Below the pieces are notes generated by a model, which worked only from the letters and a program-made list of their open reading frames with translations, was not told the origin of the DNA and did not search any database. 15,224 nucleotides of DNA, taken from positions 1-15,224 of the forward strand of contig CANPZQ010000035.1 of NCBI GenBank assembly GCA_947588775.1. The letters are read 5' to 3'. How positions within the stretch are numbered: position 1 is the stretch's first letter; each line of letters opens with the position of its first letter. Made by a program: the position numbers and the translations under genes. The stretch is from an uncultured Clostridia bacterium (GTDB lineage Bacteria; Bacillota; Clostridia; Oscillospirales; Ruminococcaceae). Positions 6,654 through 13,616 of this stretch are shown here, in pieces.

Positions 6654-8096
6654 ATGGCAAAAAATGAAAAATTAGTCGCGTCAATCACCTCTATGGACGA
6701 GGATTTCGCGCAGTGGTACACCGACATCGTCAAAAAGGCCGAGCTGATTGAATACACCTCGGTCAAAGGCTGCATGGTTATCCGCCCATACGGCTACGCC
6801 ATCTGGGAGAACATGCAGAAAATCCTCGACGCCCGCTTCAAGGAGCTCGGCCATGAGAACGTCTGTATGCCGATGTTCATTCCCGAGAGCCTCCTCAACA
6901 AGGAAAAGGACCATGTCGAGGGCTTCGCGCCCGAGGTTGCTTGGGTAACTCACGGCGGCTCCGAAAAGCTTGAGGAACGCCTCTGCGTCCGTCCGACCTC
7001 AGAAACCCTTTTCTGCGAGCACTACGCCAATATCGTCCACAGCTACCGCGACCTTCCGAAGCTCTATAACCAGTGGGTTTCGGTCGTAAGATGGGAAAAA
7101 ACCACCCGCCCGTTTTTGCGTTCCCGCGAATTTTTATGGCAGGAGGGCCACACCGTCCACGCCACCGCGGAGGAGGCTATTGAAGAAACCGAGAGAATGC
7201 TCAACGTCTACGCCGACTTCTGCGAGCAGTCCCTTGCGATGCCGGTAATAAAGGGTAAAAAGACCGAGAGCGACAAGTTCGCCGGCGCGGTTTCTACCTA
7301 TGCCATCGAGGCGTTGATGCATGACGGCAAGGCCCTTCAGGCCGGAACCTCCCACTATTTCGGCGACGGCTTCGCGAAGGCCTTCGGCATCACCTATACC
7401 GACAAAAACAACACCGTCTGCGTGCCTCATCAGACCTCGTGGGGCGTTACGACCCGCCTCATAGGCGCGATTATAATGACCCACGGCGACGACAACGGAC
7501 TTGTCCTGCCGCCGGCCGTCGCGCCGATTCAGGCAGTTATAATCCCCGTCGCTCAGCACAAGGAGGGCGTTCTTGAAAAGGCAAACGAGCTCTACGAGGA
7601 GCTTAAGGCCGCCGGAATCCGCGTAAAGCTTGACGATTCGGAGCAGTCGCCGGGCTGGAAGTATTCCGAATACGAGATGAAGGGCGTGCCGCTGAGAATA
7701 GAAATCGGCCCGCGCGACATCGAGGAGGGCCATTGCGTAGCGGTTGAACGCCACAACAGAAATAAGACGTTTATCCCGCTCAGCGAGCTTGTCGAAGGGG
7801 TAAAAGAGAGGCTTCAGGCCGTCCACGACGGAATGTACGAAAAGGCCCTCGAAAATCAGAAGCGCAGAACATACGCCTGCTGCAGCACGGACGAAATCAA
7901 CTCGGTTTTGGCGGAACGCGGCGACGGCTTCGTCAAGGCGATGTGGTGCGGCGACGAGGAATGCGAGAAAAAGGTCAAGGAGCTGACCGGCGCGGGCTCG
8001 CGCTGCATTCCCTTCGAGCAGGAGCAGATCGACGACAAGTGCGTATGCTGCGGCAAGCCCGCAAAATGCATGGTCGTCTGGGGAAAAGCCTACTAA
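6654..8096 (+). CDS. proS: proline--tRNA ligase, type 3 (archaeal/eukaryotic-like)
   Basis: 480 residues, the standard length of the ProS type-3 class. It charges tRNA-Pro with proline in the cytoplasm. The class II catalytic core shows RPTSETLF (113-120), motif 2 in TRPFLRSREFLWQEGHT (151-167) and motif 3 in THGDDNGLVLPP (276-287). The HGTP anticodon-binding domain starts near 293. The C-terminal zinc-binding extension typical of this type has Cys432, Cys437, Cys463 and Cys466 ending in CCGKPAK. There is no editing insertion, as expected for the type. The ATG at 6654 has AGGAG with 10-nt spacing. A hairpin terminator follows 21 nt after the stop. The only unusual point is the absence of a visible T-box leader, which many Clostridia place upstream of aminoacyl-tRNA synthetase genes. 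Confidence 0.97.
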   Translation: MAKNEKLVASITSMDEDFAQWYTDIVKKAELIEYTSVKGCMVIRPYGYAIWENMQKILDARFKELGHENVCMPMFIPESLLNKEKDHVEGFAPEVAWVTHGGSEKLEERLCVRPTSETLFCEHYANIVHSYRDLPKLYNQWVSVVRWEKTTRPFLRSREFLWQEGHTVHATAEEAIEETERMLNVYADFCEQSLAMPVIKGKKTESDKFAGAVSTYAIEALMHDGKALQAGTSHYFGDGFAKAFGITYTDKNNTVCVPHQTSWGVTTRLIGAIIMTHGDDNGLVLPPAVAPIQAVIIPVAQHKEGVLEKANELYEELKAAGIRVKLDDSEQSPGWKYSEYEMKGVPLRIEIGPRDIEEGHCVAVERHNRNKTFIPLSELVEGVKERLQAVHDGMYEKALENQKRRTYACCSTDEINSVLAERGDGFVKAMWCGDEECEKKVKELTGAGSRCIPFEQEQIDDKCVCCGKPAKCMVVWGKAY

Positions 8097-8117
8097 GACG
8101 AAGATAGCGGAATAAAA

Positions 8118-8147
8118 AAATCCCCGGTACCGAAGCACCGGGGATTT
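8118..8147. terminator. bidirectional hairpin terminator after proS
   Basis: Perfect 11-bp stem AAATCCCCGGT/ACCGGGGATTT (8118-8128 with 8137-8147), 8-nt loop. On the minus strand it is followed by seven Ts, and on the plus strand by only TTT. Its 3' arm overlaps the -35 box of the downstream peptide gene's promoter. Confidence 0.85.
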
Positions 8148-8174
8148 GACAAATTACGCCGGATATGCTATTGT
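8146..8174 (+). promoter_or_regulatory. promoter of the small hydrophobic peptide gene
   Basis: Perfect TTGACA (8146-8151), 17-nt spacer ending in TGC (extended -10), then TATTGT (8169-8174). Predicted start near 8181, giving a leader of about 130 nt that contains a stem-loop (8239-8260, GAAAT.GCCC paired with GGGC.ATTTC). Confidence 0.65.
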
Positions 8175-8310
8175 TACGTTAAGGGAACCCCGCCCGATTC
8201 GTGAAAGCGAAAAAAGCGGAAAACGGCGTGTTGCATGAAATGCCCTTTGGGCAATTTCTGCGCATTGCTTGCACATTGCCCGTAGGAGTAAGTGCCGAAG
8301 GGAGGTTATT

Positions 8311-8418
8311 GTGCAGATTAAGACAGCTTTTCTTGAAATTGTTGCCGACGTTTGCAGCATCATGAGGTTCGTTTTCGACCTTTTGATTTACATATCGAAG
8401 CGCGATGAAAAAAAGTGA
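8311..8418 (+). CDS. putative type I toxin-like hydrophobic peptide, 35 aa
   Basis: The GTG at 8311 is preceded by AAGGGAGG with a 5-nt spacing. The encoded 35-residue peptide starts (V/M)QIKTAFLEIVADVC, continues through SIMRFVFDLLIYI and ends SKRDEKK. It is thus one amphipathic/hydrophobic helix with a strongly charged, lysine-rich C-terminus, the usual layout of short membrane toxins such as TxpA, BsrG and other holin-like peptides. I see no family signature, so the toxin role is inferred from size, shape and context. A promoter lies 137 nt upstream with a long structured leader. A convergent antisense RNA with perfect promoter boxes ends inside its last codons. A small regulatory or quorum peptide is a possible alternative. 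Confidence 0.6.
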   Translation: MQIKTAFLEIVADVCSIMRFVFDLLIYISKRDEKK

Positions 8419-8445
8419 GCCGTTTGTCTGACACACAAGCGGCTC
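8408..8445 (-). terminator. intrinsic terminator of the antisense RNA
   Basis: 11-bp stem with 7-nt loop, followed after two bases by seven Ts on the minus strand. The plus-strand reading of the same hairpin lacks a T tract. Confidence 0.85.
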
Positions 8446-8503
8446 CTGTCAGTTTAACTGACGCATAGTCACACGTTCAGCAACCCGTCGGGTTCCCTCA
8501 CTT
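8408..8503 (-). ncRNA. antisense RNA (putative type I antitoxin) overlapping the peptide gene's 3' end
   Basis: A predicted RNA of about 96 nt starts near 8503, from a consensus promoter, and ends in a strong intrinsic terminator: 11-bp stem GAGCCGCTTGT/ACAAACGGCTC (8445-8435 with 8427-8417, one G-T wobble), then AC and seven Ts (8414-8408). It contains a second perfect hairpin (GTCAGTT/AACTGAC, 8448-8462) and AACCC-GAC-GGGTT (8482-8494). It has no coding capacity of note. Its 3' end covers the stop codon and last codons of the 35-residue peptide, and the remainder is complementary to the peptide mRNA's 3' untranslated region. Confidence 0.7.
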
Positions 8504-8509
8504 ACTTAT

Positions 8510-8537
8510 ATTATACCACGGCGCGGGGATTTGTCAA
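8510..8537 (-). promoter_or_regulatory. consensus promoter of the antisense RNA
   Basis: On the minus strand TTGACA (8537-8532), 16 nt, TATAAT (8515-8510). Both hexamers are perfect consensus, the best-matching promoter in the window, yet no protein gene lies downstream on this strand before the terminator at 8408. Confidence 0.88.
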
Positions 8538-8603
8538 GCGCAAACCGCCGCTTTTCGTCGAATTTCCCGCGTTTAAAAATTCCCGGAAAAAGGGGGACTG
8601 CCT

Positions 8604-9089
8604 ATGAGGATTCCGAGGTCGACAAAGACTAAGCTTCTTATATTCGCGCTGCTTATAACGGCGATGGTTTTCTGTATATTCATGCTGTCGTCGAAGCTCG
8701 ACATCGGAAGGTATATAAAGTGGAGCAGGCTCTATTCCGAATCCCACCTTACCGCCGCCGTCGAGGCGATGGAGGACTACGTCTCGGGCGGGGAGCTCAG
8801 CGACTGGAACGCCGCCGCGGAGCAGTTCCACGCCTATTCGGTGCTTATTACCGAATCCGACCTAAGAGCCGACATGAACCCGAAGCTCTCCTCCGACGTC
8901 GATACCCTGACGGCGCAGGCGTGCTATAAGGTTTCGGAAGCAATGCTGATAAACCGCGAGGCGGTTCTGCCCTATTCCGGCGATATTCTCGAAGCCCTGC
9001 GGCTTTTGAAGGACGACCCGAACAGCCCCGGGGCGGTGAAAATCCTCCTCGATATTTATAAAACCGTTCAGGCCGGCGGCGGGCAGTGA
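8604..9089 (+). CDS. signal-anchored protein of unknown function
   Basis: 161 residues from the ATG at 8604, preceded by AGGGGG with 7-nt spacing. A basic N-terminus (MRIPRSTKTK) is followed by one hydrophobic helix (about 11-29, LLIFALLITAMVFCIFMLSS). The remaining 130 residues are predicted outside the membrane and look alpha-helical (AAVEAMEDYVSGGELSDWNA and ALRLLKDDPNSPGAVKILLD). No cysteine motif or catalytic signature was recognised. Its position after the peptide/antisense locus and before an own terminator suggests a single-gene unit. Function unknown. Confidence 0.78.
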   Translation: MRIPRSTKTKLLIFALLITAMVFCIFMLSSKLDIGRYIKWSRLYSESHLTAAVEAMEDYVSGGELSDWNAAAEQFHAYSVLITESDLRADMNPKLSSDVDTLTAQACYKVSEAMLINREAVLPYSGDILEALRLLKDDPNSPGAVKILLDIYKTVQAGGGQ

Positions 9090-9099
9090 TAAAATTTCC

Positions 9100-9129
9100 G
9101 ACTAAGCAAACGCTAAGTCAGAATTTTTT
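9100..9129 (+). terminator. intrinsic terminator after the 8604-9089 gene
   Basis: Stem GACTAAGC/GCTAAGTC (9100-9107 with 9112-9119, one A-A mismatch), 4-nt loop, followed by AGAA and six Ts (9124-9129). Confidence 0.6.
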
Positions 9130-9158
9130 GTTGCAAATGCTGAAACAGCGCGGTTATA

Positions 9159-9187
9159 TTGACTTTGCCGCTTTTGTCTGCTATATT
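9159..9187 (+). promoter_or_regulatory. promoter of the phosphodiesterase-adhE-kinase operon
   Basis: TTGACT (9159-9164), 17 nt ending in TGC (extended -10), TATATT (9182-9187). Expected start near 9194, 29 nt before the ATG at 9223. No further promoter is evident in the 33-nt gap before adhE. Confidence 0.8.
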
Positions 9188-9222
9188 AAGAAGCGATAAA
9201 GGCATAAATCGGAGGCGTTCTG

Positions 9223-9759
9223 ATGAAAATAATTACAGCGTCTGACATTCACGGCTCGGCGGAGCACTGCCGCCGCCTTCTGGAGCGGTTCGACAAATCC
9301 GGGGCGGATAGGCTTCTTTTGCTCGGGGATATTCTCTACCACGGCCCGCGAAACGGGCTTTCGGGCGGCTACGACCCGAAGGCTGTTGCGGATATGCTCA
9401 ATGAATACGCCGACAGAATAATCTGTATACGCGGAAACTGCGACAGCGAGGTCGACGGAATGGTTCTTAATTTCCCGATAACCTCCGAAACCGCGATTAT
9501 CTCAAACGGCGGCGTTACCGCGCTCGCAATCCACGGGCATAAAAACATGGATAACCTGCCGCTCAAAGGGATAGACATAGTTTTTTACGGCCACACCCAT
9601 GTTCCCGACAACACCGCCGAAAACGGCGTTTTATACCTCAATCCCGGCTCGGTTTCCATTCCGAAGGAGCAGAGCAGGCGCGGATATATCCTCTGGGAGG
9701 ATAAAACCCTCCGCTGGCTCACCCTTGACGGAGAATGCTATGACGAGCGGGAATTATAA
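9223..9759 (+). CDS. yfcE: YfcE/MJ0936-family metallophosphoesterase
   Basis: 178 residues, usual length for the family. It is a cytoplasmic binuclear-metal phosphodiesterase; characterised members hydrolyse model phosphodiesters and the natural substrate is unsettled. The metallophosphoesterase motifs are all present: D8-x-H10, GD (35-36), GNCD (71-74), H104 in AIHGH and GHTH (123-126). The NPGSVSIPK segment (140-148) is also characteristic. The ATG has GGAGG with 7-nt spacing. It is the first gene after a good promoter, 33 nt upstream of adhE, so it is probably co-transcribed with it. No metal ligand is missing. Confidence 0.9.
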   Translation: MKIITASDIHGSAEHCRRLLERFDKSGADRLLLLGDILYHGPRNGLSGGYDPKAVADMLNEYADRIICIRGNCDSEVDGMVLNFPITSETAIISNGGVTALAIHGHKNMDNLPLKGIDIVFYGHTHVPDNTAENGVLYLNPGSVSIPKEQSRRGYILWEDKTLRWLTLDGECYDEREL

Positions 9760-9792
9760 CGGTTATATGCAAATATTTTAAGGAGGAGTTAT

Positions 9793-12411
9793 ATGGAAAT
9801 CAAAAAGTACGAACCCGTAGACAGCGTTCCGAAGCTTGAAGAGGTTCTGCGGCGCGTTCGCGAGGCGCAGCAAAGGTTTGCGGAATACTCTCAGGAGGAA
9901 GTCGACAAAATCTTCCTCGCGGCGGCGACGGCGGCAAACCGCGCAAGAATCCCGCTCGCGAAGATGGCGGTCGAAGAAACCGGAATGGGCGTCGTCGAGG
10001 ACAAGGTTATTAAAAACCACTACGCCGCCGAGTATATTTACAATCAGTATAAGGACACGAAAACCTGCGGCGTAATCGAGGAGGACAAATCGGGCGGAAT
10101 TATGAAGGTCGCGGAGCCTATCGGCGTTATCGCGGCGGTTATTCCTACCACCAACCCGACCTCCACCGCGATTTTCAAGACGCTCATATCCCTTAAAACC
10201 CGAAACGGAATTATCATCAGCCCTCACCCGAGGGCGAAAAAATCCACCGTCGAGGCGGCGAAAATAGTCCTTGAAGCGGCGGTCGCGGCGGGAGCCCCCG
10301 AAAACATAATCGCGTGGATTGACGTTCCGACCCTCGAGATGACGAATCTACTGATGCGCGAGGCGGATATAATCCTTGCGACGGGCGGCGCAGGAATGGT
10401 AAAGTCCGCGTATTCGAGCGGCAAGCCCGCCCTCGGCGTAGGCGCGGGAAACACCCCTGCGATTATCGACGATTCGGCGGATATACTCCTCGCCGTAAAC
10501 TCGATTATCCACTCCAAAACCTTCGATAACGGTATGATTTGCGCCTCGGAGCAGTCGGTAATCGTCCTTGACGGCGTTTACGACAGCGTTAAGGAGGAAT
10601 TCAGCCGCCGGGGCTGCTATTTCCTGAATCCCGAGGAAACCGACAAGGTTCGCCATACGATGATTATAAACGGAGCGTTAAACGCAAAAATCGTCGGTCA
10701 GACCGCCCCGGCAATCGCGGAGCTCTGCGGGGTCAAGGTTCCCGCGAACACGAAAATTTTAATAGGCGAGGTCGAAAGCGTCGAGCTTTCGGAGGAATTT
10801 GCCCACGAAAAGCTCTCGCCGGTTCTCGCTATGTACAGAGCCTCGGATATTGAGGACGCGTTTAAGAAAGCGGAGCGGCTCATCGCCGACGGCGGCTTCG
10901 GGCATACCTCGTCGATTTATCTCAATCCGAAAACGCGGGGCGGGGTGCTTTCCGAATTTGCCGAAAGAATGAAAACCTGCCGTATTTTGGTCAATACCCC
11001 GTCGTCGCAGGGCGGCATCGGCGACCTTTACAACTTCCGCCTCGCGCCGTCTTTGACGCTCGGCTGCGGCTCGTGGGGCGGCAACTCGGTTTCCGAAAAC
11101 GTAGGCGTAAAGCACCTCCTCAATATAAAGACAGTTGCCGAAAGGAGAGAGAATATGCTCTGGTTCCGCGCACCCGAAAAGGTATATATCAAAAAGGGCT
11201 GCCTGCCCACGGCTCTTTCGGAGCTTTCCGAGATGGGCAAAAAGCGAGCGTTTATCGTTACCGACAGCTTCCTTTACAAAAACGGCTACTCGAAGCCGAT
11301 TGAGGATAAGCTTTCGGAGCTCGGGGTCGAATACACCTCCTTCTTCGACGTAGAGCCCGACCCGACCCTCGCTTCGGCAAAGGCCGGCGCGAAGGCGATG
11401 AGAAGCTTTGAGCCGGACGTTATAATCGCGCTCGGCGGCGGCTCGGCGATGGACGCGGCGAAGATAATGTGGGTGCTCTACGAGCACCCGGAAGCGGACT
11501 TTGCAGACATGGCTATGCGCTTCTCCGACATCAGAAAGAGGATTTACAGTTTCCCGAAGATGGGCGAAAAGGCGTATTTCGTCGCAATTCCGACCTCCGC
11601 CGGCACCGGCTCGGAGGTAACGCCGTTTGCGGTAATTACCGACGAAACCACAGGGGTTAAATATCCCCTTGCGGACTACGAGCTGCTGCCCGACATGGCG
11701 GTTATAGACACCGATTTTCACATGTCCGCGCCGAAGGGGCTTACCGCCGCCTCGGGAATCGACGCAGTCACCCACGCGCTCGAGGCATACGTTTCGGTCA
11801 TGGCGACCGACTATACCGACGGGCTCGCGCTTCAGGCTCTCAAGGTTATTTTCGAGTATCTGCCCATAGCCTATGAGGACGGAAGCAATGTCAGGGCGAG
11901 AGAGAAGATGGCGAACGCCGCGACCATGGCGGGAATGGCGTTTGCGAACGCGTTTTTGGGGGTATGCCATTCGATGGCGCATAAGCTCGGGGCGTATCAC
12001 CATATCGCGCACGGAATCGCGAACGCGCTTTTGATTGACGAGGTTATAAGGTTCAATTCGGCGGAGGCCCCAGCGAAGATGGGAACCTTCCCGCAGTATG
12101 AATATCCGCACGCGCGCCGCAGATATGCGGAAGTCGCCGAAAGCCTCGGAATCGGCGGAAAGGACGACGCCGAAAAGGTTGAGAACCTTATAAAGGCGAT
12201 TGACGGACTTAAGGAGAAAATCGGAATAAAGCCGACGATACGCGACTATGCGCCGGACGAAAAGGACTTCCTTGAAAGGCTCGACGAGATGACGGAAAAC
12301 GCGTTCGACGACCAATGCACCGGCGCGAACCCGAGGTATCCTTTAATGAGCGAGATTAAACAGATGTATCTTAACGCGTATTACGGAAAGCAGTGGAAGG
12401 AGGAGAACTGA
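9793..12411 (+). CDS. adhE: bifunctional acetaldehyde-CoA / alcohol dehydrogenase
   Basis: 872 residues, full length for AdhE. It reduces acetyl-CoA to acetaldehyde and then ethanol with two NADH, regenerating NAD+ during anaerobic fermentation; known homologues form spirosomes in the cytoplasm. The N-terminal aldehyde dehydrogenase domain (about 1-440) has the catalytic Cys250 in NGMICASEQ. A linker leads to the iron-dependent alcohol dehydrogenase domain (about 455-872), with GGGSAMDAAK (548-557), GTGSEVTPFAV (604-614) and iron ligands Asp657, His661, His726 and His740 in GIDAVTHALEAY and CHSMAHKLGAYHHIAHG. The ATG has AGGAGG with 6-nt spacing. It sits between a phosphodiesterase and an APH-fold kinase and overlaps neither. 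No redox-sensor (Rex) box was identified with confidence. Confidence 0.97.
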   Translation: MEIKKYEPVDSVPKLEEVLRRVREAQQRFAEYSQEEVDKIFLAAATAANRARIPLAKMAVEETGMGVVEDKVIKNHYAAEYIYNQYKDTKTCGVIEEDKSGGIMKVAEPIGVIAAVIPTTNPTSTAIFKTLISLKTRNGIIISPHPRAKKSTVEAAKIVLEAAVAAGAPENIIAWIDVPTLEMTNLLMREADIILATGGAGMVKSAYSSGKPALGVGAGNTPAIIDDSADILLAVNSIIHSKTFDNGMICASEQSVIVLDGVYDSVKEEFSRRGCYFLNPEETDKVRHTMIINGALNAKIVGQTAPAIAELCGVKVPANTKILIGEVESVELSEEFAHEKLSPVLAMYRASDIEDAFKKAERLIADGGFGHTSSIYLNPKTRGGVLSEFAERMKTCRILVNTPSSQGGIGDLYNFRLAPSLTLGCGSWGGNSVSENVGVKHLLNIKTVAERRENMLWFRAPEKVYIKKGCLPTALSELSEMGKKRAFIVTDSFLYKNGYSKPIEDKLSELGVEYTSFFDVEPDPTLASAKAGAKAMRSFEPDVIIALGGGSAMDAAKIMWVLYEHPEADFADMAMRFSDIRKRIYSFPKMGEKAYFVAIPTSAGTGSEVTPFAVITDETTGVKYPLADYELLPDMAVIDTDFHMSAPKGLTAASGIDAVTHALEAYVSVMATDYTDGLALQALKVIFEYLPIAYEDGSNVRAREKMANAATMAGMAFANAFLGVCHSMAHKLGAYHHIAHGIANALLIDEVIRFNSAEAPAKMGTFPQYEYPHARRRYAEVAESLGIGGKDDAEKVENLIKAIDGLKEKIGIKPTIRDYAPDEKDFLERLDEMTENAFDDQCTGANPRYPLMSEIKQMYLNAYYGKQWKEEN

Positions 12412-12415
12412 GATT

Positions 12416-13165
12416 ATGAAGCTTGAAAACGTTATCGCCGAAAGGGCGACAAAGACGGTTTACCGCGACGGCGACAGATGCGTGAAGCTCTTTGTCGAGG
12501 GGTATTCAAAGGCGAATATCCTGAACGAGGCCCTCAATCAGGCGAGAATAGAGGAAACGGGAATAAATATCCCGAAGCTTTTGGAGGTAACAACCATCGA
12601 CGGCAGGTGGGCTATCGTTTCGGAGTATATCGAGGGCAAAACGCTCGCCGAGCTTATGGCGGAAAATCCCGAGAAGAAGGACGAATACCTTGAGCAGCTT
12701 GTTGACATTCAGGTTGCAATCCAGAGCAAGACCTGCCCGATGCTTAACAAGCTTAAGGACAAGATGAATTCCAAAATTTCGCAGACCAAGCTCGACGCGA
12801 CCACGAGGTACGAGCTGCACGTAAGGCTTGACGGAATGCCGAAGCACAACAAAGTCTGCCACGGCGACTTCAACCCGTCAAACGTAATCATCACCTCGGA
12901 CGGCACGCCCTATATCATCGACTGGGCGCATGCCACTCAGGGCAACGCCTCCGCCGACGCGGCGAGGACATATCTGCTGTTCTGCCTGAACGGCGAATTT
13001 GACACCGCGAAGAAGTATCTCGACCTGTTCTGCCGAAAGTCCGACACCGCGAAGCAGTACGTCCAGAAGTGGATGCCGATAGTCGCGGCCTCACAGTCGG
13101 TCAAGGGGAACGAGAGGGAGAGAGAATTCCTGCTGAATTGGGTCAATGTTGTGGATTATGAGTGA
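12416..13165 (+). CDS. APH-fold small-molecule kinase (aminoglycoside/choline kinase-like)
   Basis: 249 residues with the phosphotransferase (APH) kinase fold. VKLF (23-26) matches the nucleotide-binding lysine strand. The catalytic Brenner motif HGDFNPSN lies at 149-156 with Asp151 as presumed base, and Asp169 in YIIDWAHAT coordinates magnesium. WAIVSEYIEGKTL (65-77) matches the hinge. It starts 4 nt after the adhE stop codon, and its ribosome binding site (GGAG at 12402-12405) lies inside adhE, which indicates co-transcription and perhaps coupling. The substrate cannot be inferred; family members phosphorylate antibiotics, choline, homoserine, fructosamines and others. Resistance should not be assumed. 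Confidence 0.87.
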   Translation: MKLENVIAERATKTVYRDGDRCVKLFVEGYSKANILNEALNQARIEETGINIPKLLEVTTIDGRWAIVSEYIEGKTLAELMAENPEKKDEYLEQLVDIQVAIQSKTCPMLNKLKDKMNSKISQTKLDATTRYELHVRLDGMPKHNKVCHGDFNPSNVIITSDGTPYIIDWAHATQGNASADAARTYLLFCLNGEFDTAKKYLDLFCRKSDTAKQYVQKWMPIVAASQSVKGNEREREFLLNWVNVVDYE

Positions 13166-13182
13166 TAGAGGGTAGGGTAGGA

Positions 13183-13261
13183 GCGGCGGAGAAAGCGGGG
13201 GGATTGAGGGAAGGTTTGGGGGGTGGGCGGGTGGGGCCGACGCACGAGCTTTCTCCGCCGC
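13183..13261 (-). repeat. P2 palindromic repeat, copy D1 (inverted)
   Basis: Perfect 14-bp arms GCGGCGGAGAAAGC/GCTTTCTCCGCCGC (13183-13196 with 13248-13261), the same arm sequence as copy B2. The core complement reads GTCGGCCCCACCCGCCCACC. Confidence 0.88.
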
Positions 13262-13433
13262 GACGGCCACATGGCAGAATGGCCCGGCAGCTTTGCGATA
13301 AAGTCTGCGCCATGCCTTTTGCGTTTCTGCCGAAGAACGGCTGTCGGATTCGGTTAGGCGCACTAAACTGCGGCTCTTTCCTCCCGAATTCCGACTCCCG
13401 GCCTTTGTGTCTCTGACTGGATTCGTTCCTCAC

Positions 13434-13467
13434 CCCACCCCGCTCCGCCTGCGGCTCCGGGGGTGGG
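13434..13467 (+). repeat. P1 hairpin, copy e
   Basis: CCC-A-CCCCG pairs with CGGGG-(G)-T-GGG (13434-13442 with 13458-13467, one bulged G), capped by CCGC-CT-GCGG (13445-13454). GGATTCGTTCCTC precedes it, as at copy a. Confidence 0.7.
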
Positions 13468-13481
13468 ATTCGTCGCGAATG

Positions 13482-13567
13482 GGGGCGCGGGGACTCCGCT
13501 GGTTGGGCTTGTCCCACCCACCCGCCCCCCGCAATTCCCGCTTTCCCCCGCTCCGTCCCCGCGCCCC
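13482..13567 (+). repeat. P2 palindromic repeat, copy D2
   Basis: Perfect 13-bp arms GGGGCGCGGGGAC/GTCCCCGCGCCCC (13482-13494 with 13555-13567) around TTGTCCCACCCACCCGCCCC. It ends 49 nt before the start codon at 13617. Confidence 0.88.
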
Positions 13568-13616
13568 TCTCTCCCCCACCTACCACTCCCCCAAAAACAC
13601 CCCGGAGGTTCACACC

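Larger units (their letters stand above)
13166..13616. other. 450-bp non-coding composite of palindromic repeats
   Basis: It contains P2- (13183-13261), an unassigned stretch, a module shared with 3659-3746 (13345-13430: CTGCGGCTCTTTC, TTCCGACT, TGGATTCGTTCCTC), a P1 hairpin (13434-13467), ATTCGTCGCGAAT (13468-13480), P2+ (13482-13567) and a G-free C/A-rich leader (13568-13603) up to the GGAGG of the DAHP-synthase-like gene. No gene was recognised, and no clear sigma-A promoter was found. Confidence 0.75.

Noticed and set aside
7134..8138. 334-codon minus-strand frame opposite proS
   Set aside because: Antisense shadow of proS, which has all class II synthetase motifs; the frame runs through the proS terminator.
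8154..8436. Minus-strand frames of 69 and 85 codons in the peptide/antisense locus
   Set aside because: They run through the antisense RNA terminator, have no ribosome binding site, and the only good minus-strand promoter leads to a transcript ending at 8408, before most of these frames.
10759..12315. 518-codon open frame on the minus strand opposite adhE
   Set aside because: It lies wholly inside the well-supported adhE gene, is Arg/Val/Leu-rich as expected of a GC-rich antisense frame, and has no ribosome binding site or known motif.
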